Position numbers and translations under genes: made by a program
The notes under the pieces: generated by a model
Seen by the model: the letters and a program-made list of their open reading frames with translations, nothing else
What the model was told of the DNA's origin: nothing
Database searches by the model: none
NCBI GenBank assembly: GCA_021786265.1
Contig: JAJYNP010000089.1
Location: forward strand, 1 to 47,354
Length of the DNA: 47,354 nt
Source of the DNA: Chloroflexota bacterium
Lineage (GTDB): Bacteria > Chloroflexota > Limnocylindria > Limnocylindrales > CSP1-4
Reading direction: 5' to 3'
Part shown: piece after piece, positions 15,349 through 23,414 of the stretch
How the letters are laid out: every line of letters begins with the position of its first letter
Position numbering within the stretch: the first letter of the stretch is position 1

Positions 15349-17312
15349 CAGATGCCCTCCCGTCCGAAGACGTCACCGAGCTGCGCCAGCGAGAACACCG
15401 GGCCGTCCTTGCACACGAAGTACGGCCCCATCTGGCAGTGCCCGCACAGCCCGACGCCGCACTCCATGTGGCGCTCCATCGAGATGAAGATGCGGTCCTG
15501 GGTGATCCCGTGCGACCCGAGCGTGTTCACCGTGGCCTGGATCATCCGCTCCGGCCCGCACACGAACGCGACCGCCTTGGTCCCGTCCCAGCGCGCGTTG
15601 TCGAACAGCTGGGTCACCACGCCCACCCGGCCCAGCCAGGTGGCGTCGGCCCGGTCGACGGTGACCCCCACATCGAGGTCCCCTCGCGCGGCCCAGGCCG
15701 CCAGCTCCTCCTTGTAGAGGAGGTCGCCCGGCGTTCGGGCGCCGTGGTAGATGTGCACATCGCCGAAGCGCCCCCGGTGCGACAGGATCTCGTCGACGAC
15801 CGGCCGGAGGGGCGGGAACCCCATCCCCCCGCCCACGATCACGATGTCGTGGTCTTCCGCCGCCGCGACGGGCCAGCCGTGGCCGAGGGGGGCCGACAGC
15901 CCGACCTCGGCGCCGTGCTCGAGACCGGTCAGGATCGTGCTCGCGGGGCCGACCGCCCGCACGGTCAGTTCCATCCCGGCCGGAAGACGCCGCGAGATCG
16001 AGATGGGTATCGAACCGACCGCCGGCACCGAGACCATGACGAACTCGCCCTTCGACTGCTCCCAGTCCACGCCGGCCCCGGTGGACAGGGTCAGGGTGAC
16101 GGTGTCGTGGGTCTCGCGGCGGACGGATTCCACCGAGAACACGCTGGTCCTGGGTGCGCGTGCCTCGGCCGCGTGCCCGTCGCCGGCGATGACCTCGGGC
16201 GGCGGGGCGATCCGGTCGAGTTCCTCGCGCACGTCGATGCCGACCGGGCACCAGGTGATGCAGCGTCCGCACCCCACGCAACCCGATGTGCCGAACTGGT
16301 CGATCCACGTGGCGAACTTGTGGGTGAGCCATTGCCGGTAGCGGTCCTGGACCCGGGGCCGGAAGTTACCGCCCAGCGCCACGGCGGAGAAGCCCCTGGT
16401 GAAGCAGAAGTCCCAGCGCCGCTCCGTGAACGCCGTCCGGCCGTCCAGGTCGGAGCGCTGGCTGACGCTGGTGCAGAAGCAGGTCGGGCAGGCCGCCGTG
16501 CAGTTCGTGCAGGCGAGGCAGCGCTCGGCGATCTCGGCCCAGCGCGGGCTGTCCAGCTTCGCGAGGAGCCGGTCGTGGAGCCCAGCCGTGACCACCGGGT
16601 CGCCGATCCGCTCCCGCGCCGCGGCGAGCTGGTCGGCACCGGCCGTGATCTGGTCGGCGGTGGCCTCGTCCAGGGCGAGACGTTCGACGATGGCCGATCC
16701 GGCCACGGACCCCGCCGTCACGATGAACCCGTCATCGAGCTCGATCAGCGAGATGTCGTGGCCGCTCCGGATGCCCGGGCCGGTGCCCATCGACGTGCAG
16801 AAGCACGTGGCCCCGGGCTCCGCGCACTGGACGGCGACCACCAGCGCCTGTGCGCGGCGCCGGCGGTAGTCCTCGTCGGTGTACGGGCCGCCGAGGAAGA
16901 CGCGATCCTCGATGCCCAGGGCGGCGATCTCGCAGGCGCGGACGCCGAGGAACGCGAGGCTCGGGATCTCCTTCCTGGCCGGCCCGAACGAGACGTGCCC
17001 GTGCTCGTCGCGGTGCGATTCGGCGAGGGCAAGGGTGGGCGGAAACACGAAGCGCTTCCAGGAGGTCGGCCCGACGGCGTAGGCGAAGTACCGCTCGTCG
17101 GCATGGTCCACCAGGCGATACCGGCCCGGGGCCTGCTCCGACCCGACCCCCCTGGGGAGGTCCCCGACGGTGCGGACCTCGCCGTACACGATCGCGCCGT
17201 CGGCCACGGTGGGCCCGATCACGGTGCGACCGTCCTCGGCGAGCAGGTCGATGAGCTGCTGGAATCCGGCGCGGGGCAGGAAGCCGGCCGCGCTCATTGT
17301 GTCGGTTGTCAC
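15348..17312 (-). CDS. Fused hydrogenase diaphorase: beta (4Fe-4S) plus gamma (FAD/NAD(P)) subunits
   Basis: A protein of 654 aa that joins two proteins usually encoded separately (HydB and HydG) in group 3b hydrogenases. Residues about 1-365 are the iron-sulfur beta module. It has Cys170/172, a C-L-A-C-T-N-C-T-A-A-C-P cluster (Cys265, 268, 271, 275), C-F-C (278, 280) and C-V-G-C-G-R-C-I-T-W-C-P (345, 348, 351, 355). After an Ala-rich linker (370-388) comes a ferredoxin-reductase-like gamma module with I-V-G-G-G-M-G-F-P-P-L for NAD(P) and a terminal 2Fe-2S motif (Cys618, 623, 626, 634). The start is GTG 17312, 11 bp after the upstream gene; an ATG at 17297 is an alternative. Confidence 0.92.
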   Translation of the reverse strand: MTTDTMSAAGFLPRAGFQQLIDLLAEDGRTVIGPTVADGAIVYGEVRTVGDLPRGVGSEQAPGRYRLVDHADERYFAYAVGPTSWKRFVFPPTLALAESHRDEHGHVSFGPARKEIPSLAFLGVRACEIAALGIEDRVFLGGPYTDEDYRRRRAQALVVAVQCAEPGATCFCTSMGTGPGIRSGHDISLIELDDGFIVTAGSVAGSAIVERLALDEATADQITAGADQLAAARERIGDPVVTAGLHDRLLAKLDSPRWAEIAERCLACTNCTAACPTCFCTSVSQRSDLDGRTAFTERRWDFCFTRGFSAVALGGNFRPRVQDRYRQWLTHKFATWIDQFGTSGCVGCGRCITWCPVGIDVREELDRIAPPPEVIAGDGHAAEARAPRTSVFSVESVRRETHDTVTLTLSTGAGVDWEQSKGEFVMVSVPAVGSIPISISRRLPAGMELTVRAVGPASTILTGLEHGAEVGLSAPLGHGWPVAAAEDHDIVIVGGGMGFPPLRPVVDEILSHRGRFGDVHIYHGARTPGDLLYKEELAAWAARGDLDVGVTVDRADATWLGRVGVVTQLFDNARWDGTKAVAFVCGPERMIQATVNTLGSHGITQDRIFISMERHMECGVGLCGHCQMGPYFVCKDGPVFSLAQLGDVFGREGI

Positions 17313-17323
17313 GTCGATCCTGG

Positions 17324-17818
17324 CTACCTCGCGAACAGGTCGAGCATCTGAAGCCGGGTGGCGTTGAGCCGCCGCGCCAGGGCCTGCAGCACCCGCGGGT
17401 AGAGCACCGCGGCCAGGTCGTGGTCGGCGGCCAGGGCCGCGCGGAGGCCTGGTCCGTCGAGCGCGAGCACGTCGACCGGCTGCAGCGCGACGACCGTCGA
17501 GGTGGAGCGGTACGGGGGGACGAGCGCGGACTGCCCGAAGATGTCGCCGGGCTCGACGGTCAGGATCGTGATCCAGCCCTGCTCGGGGACCAGGGTCCGC
17601 AGCGAGACGCGCCCGCTCAGCACGATGCCCAGCTCGTTCGCCAGCTGCCCCTCGGTGAGGAGCGTGGTGCCGGCGGACGCCTGGTAGCGCCGTGACAGTG
17701 CCGCGAGGCGCACCTGGGTGTCAGGCGGCAGGTTGGCGCCGAACCAGGTCGCGTTCAGGAGCGCCACGAACTCGGCGTCGTGTTCGGTCCGAGGCGTGGA
17801 GCCCTCGGTCTGAGGCAT
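17324..17818 (-). CDS. Cyclic-nucleotide-binding-domain protein heading the hydrogenase operon
   Basis: A protein of 164 aa with a single CRP/cNMP-binding beta roll (residues about 28-145). It contains G-T-T-L-L-T-E-G-Q-L-A-N-E-L-G-I-V-L-S-G-R-V and V-E-P-G-D-I-F-G-Q-S-A-L-V. The phosphate-cassette Arg is present in Y-R-S-T-S-T-V-V-A. A C-terminal helix follows, but there is no room for the HTH domain of true CRP, so it should not bind DNA. The ATG at 17818 is chosen because GGAGG lies 8 nt upstream. It is 11 bp upstream of the fused diaphorase gene, which suggests a regulatory role for hydrogenase activity or assembly (inference). Confidence 0.85.
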   Translation of the reverse strand: MPQTEGSTPRTEHDAEFVALLNATWFGANLPPDTQVRLAALSRRYQASAGTTLLTEGQLANELGIVLSGRVSLRTLVPEQGWITILTVEPGDIFGQSALVPPYRSTSTVVALQPVDVLALDGPGLRAALAADHDLAAVLYPRVLQALARRLNATRLQMLDLFAR

Positions 17819-18138
17819 CGAGTGGACCTCCGTTGGAGCAGACGGGACGCGCCGCTGCAGGCCTATGGGATCATCCTCGCGGTGCGCGGCGACAGAGCCT
17901 GCGGTCACGCGAACGTGGTCCGTCCGACCCGCCTGCTCGCCTGCACTCTCGCGGGTGCCCCCCCGACACTCTACGATGCCGCCGTGCGACTCCGCGGTGG
18001 GCGCGTGCGCCGGGCGGCGGCCTGTGGCATCTCGGGTGCGATCGCCTCGACTACGCTCCGTTCTGGGCCGCGGCCGGTCTCGGGGCAGAGCGCCTGCACG
18101 ACGCGATGGCCGCCCCGTGCGCTACACTCCCCGGGCGT
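17819..18138. other. Intergenic region, 320 bp
   Basis: This holds the unresolved promoter of the hydrogenase operon (minus) and the tRNA promoter (plus). A TACGAT hexamer at 17972-17977 lies 6 nt before a GTG (17984) opening a 54-codon Arg-rich frame that ends inside the tRNA. I do not call it a gene. Confidence 0.45.
18123..18128 (+). promoter_or_regulatory. -10 element of tRNA-Lys
   Basis: TACACT ends 10 nt before the first base of the mature tRNA. No convincing -35 hexamer is visible at the usual distance. Confidence 0.5.
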
Positions 18139-18213
18139 GGGCCGGTAGCTCAACGGTAGAGCAGCGGTCTCTTAAACCGCGGGTTGAGAGTTCGAGTCTC
18201 TCCCGGCTCACCA
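18139..18213 (+). tRNA. tRNA-Lys (anticodon CTT)
   Basis: This 75-nt sequence folds into a full cloverleaf. The acceptor stem is GGGCCGG/CCGGCTC (7 bp with one G-T pair), the D-stem GCTC/GAGC with loop AACGGTA, and the anticodon stem GCGGT/ACCGC with loop CTCTTAA. That puts CTT at positions 34-36 (reads AAG, Lys). The variable loop is 5 nt, the T-stem GAGAG/CTCTC with loop TTCGAGT, the discriminator A, and the 3' CCA is encoded (18211-18213). It is convergent with the EAL gene 12 bp downstream. Confidence 0.97.
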
Positions 18214-18225
18214 CCTTCCTGCGGG

Positions 18226-21060
18226 TCAGTCGACCGGGACGGGTGCGGCGCTTTCCAGCGCACGGTCGGAGCCCCCGGTTGGCGTCCGGCCGCAGGCCGG
18301 CACGAGCGGCACCGGCCGGCCGAGCAGGTAGCCCTGGCCGCTGCGGATGTCGAGCGCCACCAGCGTCGCGAGCTCCCCCTCCGTCTCGATCCCCTCGGCG
18401 ATCAGACTGCAGCCGACGGCGTCGGCGAAGTGGTGCAGCCCGGCGAGGAGGGACTGGCGGGCCGGGTCGGTGTCGATCCCGGCCACCAGCGAGCGGTCGA
18501 TTTTCACGATCTGCGGACGAAGCTCCAGGATGTGGCGCAGGCTGGCGAAACCGGCCCCGGCGTCGTCGACGGCGACCTGCACGTCGACCCCGAGCGCCGC
18601 GACCGCCGCGCGGAACGCCGCGTAGTCGTTGATGGCCTGGTGTTCGGTGACCTCCAGCACCAACCGTCCCGGGTAGCTCGCCACGATGGAACGCAACGAC
18701 TCACCGGCCACGATGACCGCCGGCGAGACGTTCACGTTGAGCCACGGGCGGGCGGGCAGCGCAACGGCCGCCCGCAGCGCCGCGGTGAGCGCGGCGATCT
18801 CCAGCTCGGTGCCCAGCCCCACCGCGGCCGCCTCCCGGAACTGCTCGTCCGGGGGCGTGCCATCGTCGAACCGCGTCAGCGCCTCGTAGCCGATCACGGC
18901 GAGACTCGGAAGGTCGACGATTGGCTGGAAGACCGGCCGGAACGCGCGCTGCTCGACCACCTTCCGGATCCGCTCACGGGTGCGGCTGAGCTGGGCGCGC
19001 GACGAGATCGAGGGCCCCAGGACCGCGCTCGCGATCGCCGCGAACTCCACCAGCGCGGGCAGCCGCTCGGTCAGGCGGTCTGAGGCCTCCGGGTCGGCCG
19101 ACCCTACCTCGAGCAGCCCGACGACGTCGCGGTCGATCCGCAGGGGGACGTAGCCGAGGGCGCGTACGTGCAGCTCGTGGAACGCGCGGTTGAAGGGGTG
19201 ACCGCGCTCCTTCACCCATCCCTGCACCCACGGGCCCTCGACGGCCCGCGAGCGCAGCTCGCGGGTGCGCGCCTCGGGCAGGCGATGGCAGTCGATGGGT
19301 CGCCCACTCGAGGCCGCCGCCCCGAGCGGCGTGGCACGCCCGTCCGGATCGAAGGCGAGCACCAGCGCCAGCGTCGCCTCCGGGAGCTGGGCGATCTGCC
19401 GGCACACTGCCTCGGCGGTCTCCTCGGGCGTGGCCTGTGGGTGGAGGGCGGCCAGCGCGTGTGCGACCAGGGCGCGCTCGCGGGCACGTGCCTGCTCGCG
19501 GGCTTCGGCCTGCCGCTCCCGCGTCACGTCCCGCTTCACCGCCACGTAGCCAGAGGTGGCGCCCGTGGGGTTGCAGACGGGGGAGATCGTGGCCTCCTCG
19601 GTGATGAGCGAGCCGTCCTTGCGGCGGTTGACGAAGTCGCCCTCCCAGGAGTGTCCGGCGGTGAGGGTCTGCCACATCGCCGCGTAGAAGGCAGGCGACT
19701 GCGCCCCGCTCTGGAGCAGCCGCGGATTCCGGCCGATCACCTCGGCACGCGAGTAGCCGGTGACTCGCTCGAAGGCCGGATTGACGTACTCGATGGCCCC
19801 GGTCACGTCGGTCATGACGACCGACTCGGTCGATTGCTCGATCACGGTCGCCAGCCGGAGGCGTTCGGCCTCGGCCGCCGCGGCCCCGGCGCGCGCCCGC
19901 AGCGTCTCGACGCCATAGGCGAGATCGGCGGACAGCTCCTCGAGCAGCGCGACCTCATCCGGGCCGAAGGCGTCGGTCTCGGCGGCGTAGATGACCAGGG
20001 TGCCGAAGACCGCGTCGCCACTGCGCAGGGGCAGCGCCGCAAGCGAACGGTAGCCGCGCGCGAGCGTCTCGGCGCGCCAGGCGAGCGTGGGATCGGATGC
20101 CACGTCGTGGCTCACCACCGTCCGGCCCTCCCGGATGGAGACGCCCGCCGGACCCCGGCCTCCCTGGCCATCGAGATGCCAGCTGAGGGTGATCGCGTCG
20201 AGGTAGCCGCCGTCCCCGCCGGCCCGGGCCGCCGGACGGATCGACCCTGCCGGGTCCTCCACGCGGTACCCGACCCATGCGTCGCGGAAGCCGCCCGGGT
20301 CGACGATGGCCCGACAGATGGCCTCGAGGAACTCGGGCTCCCGTTCGGCCCGCACGAGGGCCTGGTTGGCCGCGCTGAGTGTCCGTTGCACCCGGTTCAG
20401 GCGAGCCAGGGCCGCCTCGACCGCGCGCTGCTCGGTGACGTCGCGGGCCACCCCCTCGAGCGCCAGGTACTCGCCGTGTGCGTCCATCACCGGCGTGCTG
20501 CGCTGCTCGATCCAGACCCAGTGCCCGTCGGCATGGTGCGCCCGCAGGATCATCGGCCGGGTTTCGCGCCAGGTGCCGCGCACCGGGTCGAGCAACGGCA
20601 GGTCGTCCGGGTGCACCACGCGCGCCAGGAGCCCGGGATCCTCCTGGAACGCCTCGGGCGGATACCCGAGCACCCGTTCGATCGCCGGGCTCACGTACTC
20701 GAAGGCGGGCGCGGGCTCGAGCGCGTACCGGAAGATGACGTCCTGGACGTGCTCGGCGAGCAGCCGGAGGCGGCGCTCCCCGGCCTCCAGCTCGGCTGCC
20801 TGTCTCGTCCGGAGCGTGTCATGGCGGCGGAGCATGAGCGCCAGCAGCAGCCCGGTCACCGCCACGAAGGCCGAGCCCTTGAGCGTCTCCACCGCGGTCC
20901 GTACGCTCGGGTCAGGGAACAGGAGACCCGCGACGTGGTCGCTTAACGCGATCCAGAGCGCCCCGCAGACGACGTAGACGAGCACGATCGCCCTGGCCGA
21001 CGGCGCGCTCAGGCGGCTCTCGGGCGCGGGAATGCTCGGTCGAGCCTTGAGCGGTGGCAC
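18226..21060 (-). CDS. Membrane PAS-GAF-PAS-GAF-EAL cyclic-di-GMP phosphodiesterase
   Basis: A protein of 944 aa. Two N-terminal membrane segments (about 22-45, 58-80) are followed by PAS (about 95-215), GAF (about 225-385), a second PAS (about 395-515) with N-P-A-F-E-R-V-T-G-Y, a second GAF-like region (about 525-690), and a C-terminal EAL domain (about 695-925). There is no GGDEF domain. Catalytic and metal residues look intact: Y-E-A-L-T-R-F, L-N-V-N-V-S-P, E-V-T-E, D-D-A-G-A-G-F, K-I-D-R-S, A-E-G-I-E-T and Q-G-Y-L-L-G-R-P. It should hydrolyse c-di-GMP under control of an unidentified small ligand, light or redox signal. The start is GTG 21060. Confidence 0.9.
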   Translation of the reverse strand: MPPLKARPSIPAPESRLSAPSARAIVLVYVVCGALWIALSDHVAGLLFPDPSVRTAVETLKGSAFVAVTGLLLALMLRRHDTLRTRQAAELEAGERRLRLLAEHVQDVIFRYALEPAPAFEYVSPAIERVLGYPPEAFQEDPGLLARVVHPDDLPLLDPVRGTWRETRPMILRAHHADGHWVWIEQRSTPVMDAHGEYLALEGVARDVTEQRAVEAALARLNRVQRTLSAANQALVRAEREPEFLEAICRAIVDPGGFRDAWVGYRVEDPAGSIRPAARAGGDGGYLDAITLSWHLDGQGGRGPAGVSIREGRTVVSHDVASDPTLAWRAETLARGYRSLAALPLRSGDAVFGTLVIYAAETDAFGPDEVALLEELSADLAYGVETLRARAGAAAAEAERLRLATVIEQSTESVVMTDVTGAIEYVNPAFERVTGYSRAEVIGRNPRLLQSGAQSPAFYAAMWQTLTAGHSWEGDFVNRRKDGSLITEEATISPVCNPTGATSGYVAVKRDVTRERQAEAREQARARERALVAHALAALHPQATPEETAEAVCRQIAQLPEATLALVLAFDPDGRATPLGAAASSGRPIDCHRLPEARTRELRSRAVEGPWVQGWVKERGHPFNRAFHELHVRALGYVPLRIDRDVVGLLEVGSADPEASDRLTERLPALVEFAAIASAVLGPSISSRAQLSRTRERIRKVVEQRAFRPVFQPIVDLPSLAVIGYEALTRFDDGTPPDEQFREAAAVGLGTELEIAALTAALRAAVALPARPWLNVNVSPAVIVAGESLRSIVASYPGRLVLEVTEHQAINDYAAFRAAVAALGVDVQVAVDDAGAGFASLRHILELRPQIVKIDRSLVAGIDTDPARQSLLAGLHHFADAVGCSLIAEGIETEGELATLVALDIRSGQGYLLGRPVPLVPACGRTPTGGSDRALESAAPVPVD

Positions 21061-21250
21061 AGCGTGCCTACGGTCGAGGACGGGTCACCCGGTCGCCATG
21101 ACCCGAAGGTACGGGTCGCGCGGCCAGAAGGATCCGGCGTCCTGGACTGCGGGCCTCGTGCGGACCACGGCAACGGCACCGTCGGACGAAGCGTCGCGAC
21201 GGTGCCCCGGGACGCGCCGAGCGGTTGGCCGCCCGGCGGGTCGCCCGCGA

Positions 21251-22978
21251 TCAGAGCGCAGCGATCGCCGGTGCGGCCACGTACCGCGGGTACGCCGGAT
21301 ACCACATGGCGTCGTCGATCGCCCGCTCGATCTGCTCGTCGTGGATGCCGCGTCCCACCCCGCAGTCACGGGCCTGGCACACCACGCGCACCGCGATGGC
21401 CCGCGTCACTTCGCGCAGCGAGCCGACCGGCGGGTAGAGCGAGCCGGCCGCGAGCCGCTCCGGCGTCACCATGTCGGCCAGCGTGTGTGCGGCGACGAGG
21501 AACATCTCGTCCGTCACCTCGCGTGCGTCGGCGACGATCGCACCCAGGCCCACGCCGGGGAACACGAACACGTTGTTGGCCTGCCCGATCAGGCGCGGTT
21601 CACCCGCGACCTCCACCGGCGAGAACGGGCTGCCGGTCGCCACGATCGCGCGGCCCTCGGTCCACCGCAGGATGTCCTCGGGAAGCGCCTCGGACCTGGA
21701 CGTCGGGTTCGAGAGCGGCATCACGATGGGGATGCGCGCGTGCCGTGCCATCTCGCGGATGGCGCTCTCGGTGAACGAGCCGGGGGTCCCGCTCGTGCCG
21801 ATCAGCATGGTCGGCCGCACCCGCCGGACCACCTCATCGAGATCGAAGGGGCCCTCGCCGGCGAACCCGTGCACCGCCATGACCTGCGGCGTCATCGCGA
21901 ACTCGAGCTTGTCGGAGTCGAGCGGCGCGCGGCCGGTGTGCACCAGGCCGTGCGTGTCGAGCATGGCGATGGCCTGCGCGACCGTGGCCCGCTCCGCTCC
22001 CTCGCGCTCCATGGCGGCGCGCACCAGGCGCGCGACCCCGACGCCGGCCGCGCCCGCACCCACGAACACGAGCCGCTGGCGATGGAGCGGCTCGTCGAGG
22101 ATCCGCAGCGCGGCGATGAGTCCTGCGAGTACCACCCCCGCGGTGCCCTGGATGTCGTCGTTGAAGCTGGCCACGCGGTGGCGGAAGCGGTCCAGGATGC
22201 GGATGGCGTTGTGTTGCTTGAAGTCCTCCCACTGCAGCAGCGCGTGTGGGAAGACCAGGTTGACCGCCTCCACGAACTCCTCGATGAACTCGTCATACGG
22301 GGCGCCGCGCAGCCGCGGATGCCGGTAGCCCATGTACAGCGGATCGTCGAGCAGCGCCTGGCTGTCGGTGCCCACGTCCAGCGACACCGGCAGCGTGAGC
22401 GACGGGTAGATGCCGGCGCCGGCCGTGTACAGGGCGAGCTTGCCGATCGGGATCCCCATCCCGCCGGCGCCCTGATCGCCGAGTCCGAGGATGCGCTCGT
22501 TGTCGGTGGCGACGATGAGCCGGACCTCCTCGTCGCGCGCGTTGCGCAGCAGGTCCGCGATCCGCCCGGAGTCGTCAGGGGTGATCCACACGCCGCGCGC
22601 GCGGCGCATGACGTGGCTGAACTGCTGGCAGGCCCGCCCCACCGTCGGGGTGTAGACGATGGGCATGAACTCCTCGATGTTCTCGACGAGGAGCCGGTAG
22701 AAGAGCGTTTCGTTGCGGTCCTGCAGGGCCGCCAGGCCGATGTACCGTTCGAGGTCGTCGGCCTTGCGACGGACGTGCTCGAGCTCGAGCGCGACCTGCT
22801 CGTCGATGGTGCGCACGTGCGGCGGCAGCAGGCCACGCAGCCCCAGCTCGTCGCGCTCCTGCTCGTCGAACGCCAGGTCCTTGTTGAGGAGCGGATTCGC
22901 CAGGAGCTCCGCGCCGCGGCAGGTCACCTCGACAACACCGTCGGCGCGCCGGGTCGGGAGGACTGGGAGAGTCTTCAC
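21251..22978 (-). CDS. maeA: NAD-dependent malic enzyme (long form)
   Basis: A protein of 575 aa that decarboxylates L-malate oxidatively to pyruvate and CO2. Landmarks are Y-T-P-T-V-G-R-A-C near residue 100, the catalytic region around D-N-E-R-I-L-G-L-G-D-Q-G, the signature F-N-D-D-I-Q-G-T-A-G-V-V-L-A-G-L (metal-binding D-D), a G-A-G-A-A-G-V-G dinucleotide fold, and M-P-L-S-N-P-T near the C-terminal half. Length matches E. coli MaeA (565 aa) rather than the short bacterial forms. Start GTG 22978 gives the family N-terminus; no Shine-Dalgarno is present, but TATGCT ends 6 nt upstream, suggesting a leaderless start. The frame stays open upstream to 23140 but does not look like protein. Confidence 0.93.
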   Translation of the reverse strand: MKTLPVLPTRRADGVVEVTCRGAELLANPLLNKDLAFDEQERDELGLRGLLPPHVRTIDEQVALELEHVRRKADDLERYIGLAALQDRNETLFYRLLVENIEEFMPIVYTPTVGRACQQFSHVMRRARGVWITPDDSGRIADLLRNARDEEVRLIVATDNERILGLGDQGAGGMGIPIGKLALYTAGAGIYPSLTLPVSLDVGTDSQALLDDPLYMGYRHPRLRGAPYDEFIEEFVEAVNLVFPHALLQWEDFKQHNAIRILDRFRHRVASFNDDIQGTAGVVLAGLIAALRILDEPLHRQRLVFVGAGAAGVGVARLVRAAMEREGAERATVAQAIAMLDTHGLVHTGRAPLDSDKLEFAMTPQVMAVHGFAGEGPFDLDEVVRRVRPTMLIGTSGTPGSFTESAIREMARHARIPIVMPLSNPTSRSEALPEDILRWTEGRAIVATGSPFSPVEVAGEPRLIGQANNVFVFPGVGLGAIVADAREVTDEMFLVAAHTLADMVTPERLAAGSLYPPVGSLREVTRAIAVRVVCQARDCGVGRGIHDEQIERAIDDAMWYPAYPRYVAAPAIAAL

Positions 22979-22984
22979 GGGCGC

Positions 22985-22990
22985 AGCATA
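22985..22990 (-). promoter_or_regulatory. TANNNT (-10-like) element, leaderless start of the malic enzyme gene
   Basis: On the minus strand TATGCT is followed by 6 nt (GCGCCC) and the GTG at 22978. Confidence 0.5.
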
Positions 22991-23414
22991 CCCGCCGGCA
23001 CGGCCGCTGGAAGTGCCGACCGGACCGGCCGCGCCGCTGCCCCGGACGAGGCGACCGGGATCGTCCCGCCATGCCTCCGCTGGCAGATCCCGGCTCGCTG
23101 GCGGCGTCGCATGATTATGCCAGATCACCAGCGGGAACACGCGCAGCGGTTCGGCCCCAGGCAGCGGAGGACCGCATAGTCATGCGTCCTCTTGGCGGGC
23201 TCATGCACACGCACCGAGCCGCGGCGGAGCCCCGATCCCGAAACCGATGTACTCTACGGTCGTTCCGCGAACCGGCCCGGTGAGGCCGGGCGGGCCGGCC
23301 GCGCGGCCGGCGTGATCGGCCCAGTGAGACCGTGGAGGAGACCGCCCTGCATACGCCGTCCCTCGGTCACCGCGCCCGCCGGGCATGCGGTGATCCCCTT
23401 GCCACCAGCGTCCC
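22991..23414. other. Intergenic region between divergent maeA and carA
   Basis: About 420 bp without a gene I can support. A TACTCT hexamer at 23250-23255 is a possible carA -10, which would leave a leader of about 150 nt. That leader contains two GC-rich inverted repeats (23274-23311). Confidence 0.4.
23274..23311 (+). promoter_or_regulatory. Tandem GC-rich hairpins in the carA leader
   Basis: GCCCGG-TGAGG-CCGGGC (starting near 23275) is followed at 23294-23311 by the perfect palindrome GCCGGCCGCGCGGCCGGC. Together they could form alternative or tandem stem-loops upstream of carA. There is no T-run, so an intrinsic terminator is not supported. The role in pyrimidine/arginine control is unknown. 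Confidence 0.3.

Noticed and set aside
17984..18148. 54-codon frame from GTG 17984 with a TACGAT hexamer 6 nt upstream
   Set aside because: The spacing fits the leaderless pattern, but the translation is Arg/Ser-rich and the frame ends inside the tRNA gene.
18022..18159. Protein-like stretch reading LWHLGCDRLDYAPFWAAAGL in one plus frame, ending in tRNA-Lys
   Set aside because: It has plausible composition and high third-position GC but no start codon in frame, and it runs into the tRNA. It may be a remnant of a lost gene; a translated search with this stretch would decide.
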